Part shown: positions 1-6,565 of the stretch, one piece after another
Layout: each line of letters begins with the position of its first letter
How positions within the stretch are numbered: the stretch's first letter is position 1
Assembly (NCBI GenBank): GCA_963695675.1
Contig: CAVOGY010000007.1
Span: 310,001-374,000 of the forward strand
DNA from: DASUPK01 sp963695675
Lineage (GTDB): Bacteria; Actinomycetota; Thermoleophilia; Solirubrobacterales; 70-9
Length of the DNA stretch: 64,000 bases
Direction: 5' to 3'
The notes under the pieces: generated by a model
What the model was told of the DNA's origin: nothing
The model's database searches: none
What the model saw: the letters and a program-made list of their open reading frames with translations, nothing else
Made by a program: the position numbers and the translations under genes

Positions 1-106
1 CCGCGCCGACCAGCGGATTCGGGCTGACCCGGCCGCGGCCCCCCTCGGCGAGCTCGAGCGCCCGGCGAAGAAAAGATGCGTCCTGTTCGGTGCCGACCGT
101 CCCCAC
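1..106 (-). CDS. ribD: Riboflavin biosynthesis deaminase/reductase RibD, N-terminal fragment
   Basis: The gene runs off the left edge; about 35 residues are visible. The reading from GTG 106 gives a short lead, then RRALELAEGGRGRVSPNPLVGA. This matches the start of RibD-family deaminases, where A-x-x-L-A-x-x-G-x-G-x-x-S-P-N-P-x-V-G-A precedes the zinc site. The family deaminates and then reduces the pyrimidine intermediate of riboflavin synthesis in the cytosol. The start is supported by an AAAGGAGG ribosome-binding site six bases upstream. It is divergent from the flippase gene and lies beyond rpe. The zinc ligands and reductase domain are outside the window. Confidence 0.8.
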   Translation of the reverse strand, partial: MGTVGTEQDASFLRRALELAEGGRGRVSPNPLVGA

Positions 107-138
107 GGGTGCCTCCTTTGCGACGGGGCCCGACCGAT

Positions 139-152
139 TGACTGGTCAGTCA
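139..152. promoter_or_regulatory. Inverted repeat (TGACTG-gt-CAGTCA) between ribD and the flippase gene
   Basis: A dyad with two 6-bp arms and a 2-bp spacer lies in the divergent intergenic region, 33 bp upstream of the ribD start. Short dyads of this type are typical operators for TetR-family repressors, but no regulator gene is adjacent. Assignment as an operator is inference. Confidence 0.35.
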
Positions 153-203
153 GCCAAAGATTGTAGACGCGAGGGTGCACCGAGGCGGACACCGAGGAGC
201 TGA

Positions 204-233
204 TGCGAGGGCGCGCGACAGTGCGACCCGTTT
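204..233 (-). repeat. Dispersed palindromic element, type B copy 1
   Basis: On the minus strand this reads AAACGGGT, then an imperfect hairpin (GGG, bulged T, CGC / GCGCGCCC) and TCGCA. It is identical at 29 of 30 positions to the copy at 1671-1700 in the same orientation, so the two copies flank the flippase gene. ATGGCGAAGCCG, which is attached to other copies, follows at 241-252. Confidence 0.75.
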
Positions 234-234
234 G

Positions 235-1653
235 ATGTGGATGGCGAAGCCGGGCCGTAGGCTTCCGCCGGTGCGGAGACGCGTGCAGCCGACGGACGAG
301 GCGAGGAGCTACGGGCGGCGGGCCAGCCTGCTCTCCGTCGGGGTCGGGATCACCGGGCTGATCACCTACCTCTACTTCGCGATCGCCTCGCACGAGCTCT
401 CGAAGGAGCAGTACGGGCAGGTCGCGGTGCTCTGGTCGGCGGTCTTCATCGTCGTCTCGGTGCTGCAGCGCCCGGTCGAACAGCTGCTCTCGAGAACCGT
501 CTCCGAAAACCTGGCCAACCGTTCCCCGATCGGTCACACCGTCAGGGTCGCGGCGACGATCCAGCTTGGGGTTGCCGTCGCGTTCGACGCGATCGCGCTC
601 GCGCTTCGCGGACCGATACAAGATCACCTCCTGCACGGCAACTCGACGCTCTACTGGATCGGGGTCGCGGCCGTGACCGCCTACGGGGCGAGCTACTTCG
701 CGCGCGGCTTCCTCGCCGGCAGCCACCGCCTGACGGTCTACGCGCTGCTGATCATCAGCGAATCGGTCGCGCGGACAGCGTTCCCGACCGCCGTGGCGCT
801 CGGCATCGCCTCGGGCCAGACGGCGGTCGCGCTCGGCATCGTCGCCGCCCCGACCCTCTCCCTGATGGTCGTCCCGTTTGCCTTCCTCCGCCGTTTTGGG
901 GGCGCGCGGGCCGGTCCCGAGCCCGCCGCCGAGTCCCCGTCGGCGCCCGACACCTCGGAGTTCACCCTGGCCCGAGGAGGCCGCTTCGCGGCTGGCGTGT
1001 TCCTGATCATGCTCTCGGAGCAGACCTTCCTCAATGCCGGTCCGCTGCTGGTCAACGCCACCGCCGGCGCGGCGGCCGCCGGCTACATCTTCAACGTGTT
1101 GATGATCGCCAGGGCGCCGCTGCAGCTCTTCCAGGCGGTCTCCACCAGCCTCCTCCCGCACCTCACCCGCCTCGGCTCCCAGGGAAACGAGGAGGACTTC
1201 CGCGCCTCCGTCCGGGTGACGATCCTCGCGATCGCGGGCTTTGCGGGCCTCGTCGCGCTCGCCATGCTGATCGCGGGACCGCAGCTGATGCAGATCGCGT
1301 TCGGCAAGAATCACGCCTATCAGCGGGCGGACCTGGTGATCGTCAGCATCGGCATGGGCCTGTACCTATCGGCCGCAACGCTCAACCAGGCGGCGCTCGC
1401 GAAGGGGCAGGTCCGCCGCGCCTCGTTCTGCTGGACCGGCTGTGCGGTCGCCTTTGTGATCTGGATGCTGATCCCGCTCATAGACAACGACTTCCACCGG
1501 GTCGAGGTCGGCTACCTGGGAGCGGCCACCCTGCTCTGCGGGCTGCTCTACTGGCTCTACCGGCAGCCGATCATGCGACCCGAGAGGCGGGTCGAGCCGG
1601 GCTCGACGGAGGAGATGGAGCTCCAGCTCGCCTCGGCGGACGAGGCCGGCTAG
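235..1653 (+). CDS. Polysaccharide/lipid flippase-like membrane protein (Wzx/MATE-like)
   Basis: This is an integral membrane protein of about 470 residues with roughly twelve hydrophobic helices. The first (SVGVGITGLITYLYFAIAS) is followed by a helix ending in QLLSRTVSE. The layout fits the oligosaccharide flippase superfamily, which moves lipid-linked sugars across the membrane. A charged linker rich in Pro, Glu and Ala separates the two halves. The start is uncertain: an open frame reaches GTG 175, but that stretch is a dispersed repeat, so I prefer ATG 235 or 241. GTG 283, with GGAG upstream, is also possible. No glycosyltransferases are nearby, so the substrate is unknown. Confidence 0.7.
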   Translation: MWMAKPGRRLPPVRRRVQPTDEARSYGRRASLLSVGVGITGLITYLYFAIASHELSKEQYGQVAVLWSAVFIVVSVLQRPVEQLLSRTVSENLANRSPIGHTVRVAATIQLGVAVAFDAIALALRGPIQDHLLHGNSTLYWIGVAAVTAYGASYFARGFLAGSHRLTVYALLIISESVARTAFPTAVALGIASGQTAVALGIVAAPTLSLMVVPFAFLRRFGGARAGPEPAAESPSAPDTSEFTLARGGRFAAGVFLIMLSEQTFLNAGPLLVNATAGAAAAGYIFNVLMIARAPLQLFQAVSTSLLPHLTRLGSQGNEEDFRASVRVTILAIAGFAGLVALAMLIAGPQLMQIAFGKNHAYQRADLVIVSIGMGLYLSAATLNQAALAKGQVRRASFCWTGCAVAFVIWMLIPLIDNDFHRVEVGYLGAATLLCGLLYWLYRQPIMRPERRVEPGSTEEMELQLASADEAG

Positions 1654-1670
1654 CGATCACCAGGTCGTAA

Positions 1671-1700
1671 TGCGAGGGCGCGCGACAGCGCGACCCGTTT
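1671..1700 (-). repeat. Dispersed palindromic element, type B copy 2
   Basis: This near-identical partner of the 204-233 copy sits between the convergent ends of the flippase gene and kch. It is followed by a perfect 14-bp palindrome GGGGCGGCCGCCCC (1711-1724) and a direct repeat of TGATCGCGA. GCGAAGCCG next to the kch stop codon matches the extra module seen in other copies. Its position suggests it may also act as a bidirectional terminator, although there is no T run. Confidence 0.7.
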
Positions 1701-1749
1701 GACTGAGTGTGGGGCGGCCGCCCCTGATCGCGATCTGATCGCGAAGCCG

Positions 1750-2823
1750 TCAGCCAGGGCCAGCGACGGTCGTGCCCGGCCGCGTGGGGGCGAACATCGA
1801 CTCGAGCTTCTTGAGGGCCTCCACCGTCCCCATTGCGATCAGCACGTCGCCGGGTTGCAACACCGTCTCTGAGGCCGGCTGCGGATGCACCCTGCCATCT
1901 GCGTTGCGCACCGCTGCGATCGTGGTCGTCCCTCTGACCTCTCCGATCCTCTTGCCTACCCCTTGGCAGCCCTCGGATACGTCGATCTCCTCCATCCGGT
2001 ACTCGGGTGCTACGTCGACGACACCCGTGACCTGGGGCTGCAGAGCAAGCCGCGCCATCTCCGCACCGCTCGACTTGTAGGGCGAGATCACCCGGTCGGC
2101 GCCGGCTCGGAGCAACTTCTTCTCCGAGTCTTCAACGCTGGCGCGGGCGACGATCGTGATGTCAGAGCGGAGCTCCCGCGCCGTCAGACAAGTGAAGATG
2201 TTCTCCGCGTCGGAGTCGACGCAGGCGAGGACGGAGATTGCCCTGTCGATTCCGGCCGCCTTCAGCACCTCGTCGTCCGATGGGCGGCCGAGTAAGAAGG
2301 GCGCGCCCAGATGGTCCGCGAGCTCCTTGTTCTCATCGAGCTCATCGATGATCACGAAGTCGTCTCCGCCGACCTGCAGATCGCGGGCGACCTGGCGACC
2401 GACCCGGCCGAAGCCGCAGATCAGGTGGTGATCGCTCAGGTCTTCGATGTTCTTCAGGGTGCGGCGCTCCTCGAGGATCTCCCCCAGGTGCCCCGCGACG
2501 AAGAACTCGGTCACCGTCACCAGGGCGTAGAAGAGCGTACCCACGCCCAGCATGATCAGAAGGACCTTGACGATCTGTCCCGGCAGGTCGGCCGGCTCCG
2601 GCGCGGAGCCCACGGTGGCGACGGTGTCAAGGGTGAAGAGGAATCCTTGCCACAGCGAGACATCCTCGGTGAGCGAGTAGGCCACCGAGCCCGCCACCTG
2701 AATGGCGATGATCAGCAGCAGCAGCGCCGCCAGCCGCCGCAGGAAGGGCTCGAACTCCCCGCGCTGGCCGGGGCTGTTGAAGCTTCTGAACCGGCTCAGC
2801 CGGTCGGGTTGGTCGTTCGCCAC
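1750..2823 (-). CDS. Two-helix ion channel with RCK (TrkA-N/TrkA-C) domains
   Basis: The protein has about 357 residues. Helix 1 is at about residues 29-50, a pore loop follows, and helix 2 is at about 83-109. A cytosolic RCK domain follows with the Rossmann motif CGFGRVGRQ, and a TrkA-C domain (ending GDVLIAMGTVEAL) lies near the end. This is the MthK/Kch architecture of ligand-gated potassium channels. The filter reads TVATVGSAPEP instead of the usual TVGYG, so ion selectivity may differ. I chose GTG 2823, seven bases after the rpe stop; an open frame to 2910 only overlaps rpe with Arg-rich sequence. It is the last gene of the def-fmt-rpe run. Confidence 0.8.
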   Translation of the reverse strand: MANDQPDRLSRFRSFNSPGQRGEFEPFLRRLAALLLLIIAIQVAGSVAYSLTEDVSLWQGFLFTLDTVATVGSAPEPADLPGQIVKVLLIMLGVGTLFYALVTVTEFFVAGHLGEILEERRTLKNIEDLSDHHLICGFGRVGRQVARDLQVGGDDFVIIDELDENKELADHLGAPFLLGRPSDDEVLKAAGIDRAISVLACVDSDAENIFTCLTARELRSDITIVARASVEDSEKKLLRAGADRVISPYKSSGAEMARLALQPQVTGVVDVAPEYRMEEIDVSEGCQGVGKRIGEVRGTTTIAAVRNADGRVHPQPASETVLQPGDVLIAMGTVEALKKLESMFAPTRPGTTVAGPG

Positions 2824-2830
2824 GGCGGCC

Positions 2831-3538
2831 CTAGGAAGCGCCCGCCGCCTCCGCGATCGCGACGTACGCCGCCGCGGGGTCCTGGGCTCCGAAAACGGCC
2901 GAGCCTGCAACGAACAGGCCTGCCCCCGCGTCCGCCACGCCCCCGGCGGTACTCGGATCGATTCCCCCGTCGACCTCGATGATGCCGTCGCCGACCACCG
3001 ATCCGAGCCTCCTCACCTTGTCGGGAGAGTCCGCGATGAAAGGCTGGCCTCCCCAGCCGGGGTTTACGGTCATACACAGGAAGACGTCGGCGTCGTGGAT
3101 CGACTCGCCGACGGCGGCCACGGGGGTGCCCGGGTTGATCGCGAGCCCGGCCAGGCAGCCGAGGTCCCTGACCGCGTTCAGGGTGCGGTTGACGTGCGGT
3201 GTCGCCTCGGCGTGGAAGGCGATGGAGTCCGCCCCAGCTTTGGCGAACTCCTCGATCTGCGAGTCAGGATTTTCGATCATCAGGTGGACGTCGATTGCGC
3301 CACCCGCGTCGTGGACCTGGTCGGCGATCGAGGCGGCGACGAGTGGACCGATCGTGATCGGGGGGACGAAGTGGCCGTCCATCACGTCCACGTGGATGAT
3401 CCGTGCGCCGGCGGCCATCACCTCCTCGATCTGGGCGCCGAGGCGGGAGAAGTCGGCGGAGAGGATCGATGGTGCGACGCGCTTGCTCGCGTACAGATCG
3501 CGCGGCGTGGTCGAGGCCTTGCCGGTCGCGGCTTCCAA
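2831..3538 (-). CDS. rpe: Ribulose-phosphate 3-epimerase
   Basis: The protein has 235 residues and interconverts ribulose 5-phosphate and xylulose 5-phosphate in the pentose phosphate and Calvin pathways. It forms a TIM barrel. SILSADFSRL near the start, HVDVMDGHFVP, DVHLMI, MTVNPGWGGQ and EVDGGI are the family landmarks, carrying the metal-binding His/Asp pairs and the phosphate site. About 20 extra residues precede the conserved core. The gene lies two bases downstream of the zinc-ribbon gene, within a conserved def-fmt-rpe order. Confidence 0.95.
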   Translation of the reverse strand: MEAATGKASTTPRDLYASKRVAPSILSADFSRLGAQIEEVMAAGARIIHVDVMDGHFVPPITIGPLVAASIADQVHDAGGAIDVHLMIENPDSQIEEFAKAGADSIAFHAEATPHVNRTLNAVRDLGCLAGLAINPGTPVAAVGESIHDADVFLCMTVNPGWGGQPFIADSPDKVRRLGSVVGDGIIEVDGGIDPSTAGGVADAGAGLFVAGSAVFGAQDPAAAYVAIAEAAGAS

Positions 3539-3540
3539 GG

Positions 3541-3816
3541 TCAGATCGAGCTAAGCATCGAGTGACCGCAATGCTGGCACCTCATGTCCTCCGTGCGGCT
3601 CATGCGGCTGATCGTCTGGTGTTCGCCGCAATTCGGGCACTGTGAGACGAGCTCGAAGCGCCGCAGGCAGTAGACGCAGACGAAACGTCCCGGCAGCTGC
3701 GCCGGACGCAGCCACGGCTCGCCGCACCCCGGGCAATTCGGTCGCCCGAGCGCCTCACCGGTGGGCTCCTCTGCCCCCGCCATGCTTCCCAGACCGCTGT
3801 CGATCGGTTCGGCCAC
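3541..3816 (-). CDS. Small multi-zinc-ribbon protein, function unknown
   Basis: This 91-residue protein contains CPGCGEPW, VCVYCLRRF, CPNCGEH and CQHCGHS, which makes eight cysteines in four CxxC knuckles, enough for two zinc ribbons. About 25 residues of Gly/Glu-rich lead come before them. It is GTG-started and sits between fmt and rpe with tight spacing on both sides, so it is co-transcribed with translation-related genes. Knuckle proteins like this can bind RNA or protein partners. I do not recognise a named family and assign no function. Confidence 0.7.
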   Translation of the reverse strand: MAEPIDSGLGSMAGAEEPTGEALGRPNCPGCGEPWLRPAQLPGRFVCVYCLRRFELVSQCPNCGEHQTISRMSRTEDMRCQHCGHSMLSSI

Positions 3817-3835
3817 GTGACGAGGGTAGCGAGCG

Positions 3836-4747
3836 CTACAGAGCCTTAGTTGGGGCGCGGTGGCCTCGCAGGAAATCGGCCGCGCTCATCGGCTTTCCGC
3901 CGGGCGGCTGAACGACGTCCAGGCGGAGCGCTCCATCCGAGGCCCCGAGCACGAGCTCCTGCCCGCGGGCCTCGATCGTGCCCGCCGACGGGCCGTCATC
4001 CACGGCCCGCGCCACGCGAACGCCAAGGCGGTCTCCGCCCTCGAGCTCCAGATACGCCCCGATGTGAGGGTTGAGCGCCCGGACGGCGCGCTCGAGCTCG
4101 ATCGCGGGCCGCGACGGCTCGAGGCGACGTTCCTCCGGTGTGACCTTCTCCGCGTAGAGGGCCTGCGAGTCGTCCTGGTCCGTGAACTCGAGCTCGGCCC
4201 TCTCGAGCCGGTCAAGCGCCGTCACCAGGACCTCCCCGCCGACCTCGGCGAGCTTCGCGGACAGCGACGCGTAGTCGTCGTCCTCGGCGATCTCGATCTC
4301 CTCCGAGAGGGCGACCGGGCCCGAGTCGAGACCCTCCGTGACGCGCATGATCGTCACCCCCGTCACCCGATCGCCTGTCATGAGAGCCCGCTCGATCGGG
4401 GCCGCTCCTCGCCAGCGGGGAATCAGCGACGGGTGCACGTTCAGGATCGTGAACTCGCTGAGCAGCGGCTCCTTGATCAGCTGGCCGAAGGCGCAGACCA
4501 CGATCGCCGCCGGGTCCGCCGTCCGGATCACCTCCAGCGACTCGGGCGAGTTCACATTCGGCGTCTGGTGGAGCTCCAGATCGAGCTCCCGGGCCGTCCC
4601 CGCCGCCGGTGGAGAGGAGAGCTTCCGGCCCCGGCCCCGGCGGCGATCCGGCGGCGTGACGACCAGAGCCGGCCGGTGCGGGCTTTCGGCAAGGCGCCGG
4701 AGCACCCCCGCCGCGAAGTCGGATGTGCCCAGGTAGGCGGTCCTCAA
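3836..4747 (-). CDS. fmt: Methionyl-tRNA formyltransferase
   Basis: The protein has 303 residues and formylates initiator Met-tRNA using 10-formyltetrahydrofolate. MRTAYLGTSDFAAGVLRRL opens the Rossmann-like domain. NVHPSLIPRWRGAAPIERA is the catalytic signature (SLLPxxRGAAP), with the conserved Asn and His, and a C-terminal OB-fold domain follows. The start is TTG 4747, whose TTGA overlaps the def stop, so the two are translationally coupled. It is slightly shorter than the roughly 315 residues usual for the family. It works as a pair with def. Confidence 0.95.
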   Translation of the reverse strand: MRTAYLGTSDFAAGVLRRLAESPHRPALVVTPPDRRRGRGRKLSSPPAAGTARELDLELHQTPNVNSPESLEVIRTADPAAIVVCAFGQLIKEPLLSEFTILNVHPSLIPRWRGAAPIERALMTGDRVTGVTIMRVTEGLDSGPVALSEEIEIAEDDDYASLSAKLAEVGGEVLVTALDRLERAELEFTDQDDSQALYAEKVTPEERRLEPSRPAIELERAVRALNPHIGAYLELEGGDRLGVRVARAVDDGPSAGTIEARGQELVLGASDGALRLDVVQPPGGKPMSAADFLRGHRAPTKAL

Positions 4748-5460
4748 CCGCCCGTGCTGGCGGACGGCTCCTCGGTCTCGCCGGATCCAGCCGGGCCGCC
4801 GTTGGCGGCCGATTCATCGTCGGGCCGCTCGGGGGCGTAGGTACCGCCCTCGCGAAGGGCCCGGAGCGCACCGCGGCGCTGGTCGCGCTCGGTCCGCTCG
4901 AGCATCAACACGCCGTCGAGGTGGTCGACCTCATGCTGGATCACCCGCGCTTCGAGGCCGGATGCCTCGACCGAGAACGGTTCGCCATGGACGTCCACGC
5001 CGCGCGCCCTGACGAAGAGGGGGCGCTCTACATCCACCACGATGCCCGGCAGGCTCAGGCATCCCTCCTCCGCGGTGGCGGAATCATCCGAGCGCCACTC
5101 GATCTCCGGGTTGACCAGGACGGTGGGCTCGGCCTCCGAGCCGACCTGGAAGACCAGTATCCGCCGCAAGATGCCCAGCTGGGTGGCGGCTAGGCCGACT
5201 CCGATCGCGTCCCGCATCAGGCCGATCATTCGCTCCCCCTCGGCCGCCACCTCCTCATCGAACTCGGTCACCGGCGAGGCAGCCGAGCGCAGGACGGGAT
5301 CGCCGAATTTGACCACTTGGGCGAGCGCCGCCGAGCGGCGCTCGAGCGCCTCGGGATCGAGCCCCTCAGGCTCCCCAGCCTCCATCGGCTGCTCGCCGTC
5401 TCGGGCGAGCAGGTCCTCGTCGAGTTCCTCGACGGGCGTCTGTGTCGTCTCCTCACTCAC
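4744..5460 (-). CDS. def: Peptide deformylase
   Basis: The enzyme removes the N-formyl group from nascent proteins. All three motifs are present: GVGLAATQLG (motif 1), EEGCLS with the metal-ligand cysteine (motif 2), and HEVDHLDG with the two histidines and catalytic Glu (motif 3). It has an acidic extension of about 50 residues before the domain and a Gly/Ser/Glu-rich tail, so it is longer than standard deformylases. GTG 5460 gives 238 residues; GTG 5493 is an alternative. It is the first gene of the def-fmt-zinc ribbon-rpe-kch run. Confidence 0.93.
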   Translation of the reverse strand: MSEETTQTPVEELDEDLLARDGEQPMEAGEPEGLDPEALERRSAALAQVVKFGDPVLRSAASPVTEFDEEVAAEGERMIGLMRDAIGVGLAATQLGILRRILVFQVGSEAEPTVLVNPEIEWRSDDSATAEEGCLSLPGIVVDVERPLFVRARGVDVHGEPFSVEASGLEARVIQHEVDHLDGVLMLERTERDQRRGALRALREGGTYAPERPDDESAANGGPAGSGETEEPSASTGG

Positions 5461-5559
5461 ACCTTCGAGTCTAGTCCGGGCACATCTCGTCACGACCCCG
5501 GCAATGAATGGACACAGTACTCAGCGTCTCAGGGCATTTCGGCGGCCAGGGTCTGCTGC

Positions 5560-6471
5560 ATGGCCCATCTCCGTCAGACTCGTCCTGCTGAGCGAAACAA
5601 AGCTGACGCAAAAGCCGTTGTGGGCTTGGCGGAACGGCAGCACGGCGTTCTGAGTTCGGCTCAATTGCAAGATTGCGGGGTGAGCCGCGCGGCGATCTCG
5701 CGTTGGGTCTCAGCCGGGAGGCTCCATCGAATCCATCCCCGCGTCTACGCCCTGGGGCACACTGTCCTCTCCATCCAGGGTCGGCTTTTCGCCGCTCTCC
5801 TATACGCCGGTCCAAGCGCAGTCCTCAGCCACACGACTGCCGCCTGGATCTGGTCGCTGATCGAGACCGAGCCGACCCGGATCCACCTCACGGTCCCAGG
5901 CAGGCGCCGTTCATTGCCCGCAGTTCGGATCCACCACTCCCGCAACCTGGACGTGGCTCATCGCCGTGGCCTGCCGGTGACATCCGTACCGCGGACGCTG
6001 CTCGACCTGGCCGGAGTTGTCTCTTTCCGCCAGCTGAGGCGTGCCGTCGCCGAGGCCGACTACCGTGGCCTGCTCGATCCGGCGGGGCATCGGGGGCTCA
6101 CCGGCCGTGGTCGGCGTGGATCGCGAGCGCTCATTCGTGCGCTTGCGATCCACCTACCTGAGCTGGCGCAGACGCTGAGCGTTCTCGAGGAGCGGTTCCT
6201 CGAGCTCTGCGAGTCATCAGGGCTGCCGATGCCCGAGGTGAACGCCAGGGTTGGGCGTTCGCGGGTCGATGGGCTCTGGCGCGACCGGGCCGTGGCGGTC
6301 GAGCTCGACGGCGCGTCGGCGCACGGCGGCTGGGCCGCGATCAAGCGGGATCGGGACCGCGAGATGGCTCTGCGCGCGAAAGGCTTTCGGGTGGTCCGCT
6401 ACACCTGGGACCAGATCACCGGGCGCCCGGACCAGGTTGCGGCGGATCTCCATCGGTTGCTGACATCGTGA
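5560..6471 (+). CDS. AbiEi-N domain plus DUF559/Vsr-like nuclease domain protein
   Basis: The protein has about 303 residues from ATG 5560. The N-terminal part (HGVLSSAQLQDCGVSRAAISRWVSAGRL, split by a short helix, then RVYALG) matches the winged-helix domain of AbiEi antitoxins. The C-terminal third (VDGLWRDRAVAVELDGASAHG, then REMALRAKGFRVVRYTW) matches the DUF559/very-short-patch-repair nuclease-like fold with its D...E core. Such fusions are common stand-alone genes in actinobacteria; their role is not settled. No AbiEii toxin gene is adjacent. It is the only plus-strand gene between def and priA. Confidence 0.75.
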   Translation: MAHLRQTRPAERNKADAKAVVGLAERQHGVLSSAQLQDCGVSRAAISRWVSAGRLHRIHPRVYALGHTVLSIQGRLFAALLYAGPSAVLSHTTAAWIWSLIETEPTRIHLTVPGRRRSLPAVRIHHSRNLDVAHRRGLPVTSVPRTLLDLAGVVSFRQLRRAVAEADYRGLLDPAGHRGLTGRGRRGSRALIRALAIHLPELAQTLSVLEERFLELCESSGLPMPEVNARVGRSRVDGLWRDRAVAVELDGASAHGGWAAIKRDRDREMALRAKGFRVVRYTWDQITGRPDQVAADLHRLLTS

Positions 6472-6506
6472 CCGCGCCCGACCGGGCCTTGATCGCCGGC
6501 GGGCGT

Positions 6507-6521
6507 GCCGTCAGAGACGGC
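6507..6521. terminator. Short hairpin between convergent genes
   Basis: GCCGTC-aga-GACGGC forms a 6-bp stem with a 3-nt loop in the 94-bp gap between the AbiEi-N/DUF559 gene and priA. No T run follows on either strand. A bidirectional terminator is plausible but unproven. Confidence 0.35.
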
Positions 6522-6565
6522 GTCCTCGGCGCAAGCTTCCAGCGGGCCGGGCGGAGGGCACTCCG

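Noticed and set aside
1..240. Possible FMN riboswitch upstream of ribD
   Set aside because: The gap is too short and shows none of the conserved FMN aptamer segments.
204..1700. Flippase gene as a composite transposon between two repeats
   Set aside because: The repeats are short palindromes in direct orientation, part of a family scattered at many other sites, and no transposase is present.
2156..4840. Several long plus-strand open frames opposite kch, rpe and fmt
   Set aside because: High GC keeps antisense frames open. They lack domains and ribosome-binding sites, while the minus-strand genes are clearly real.
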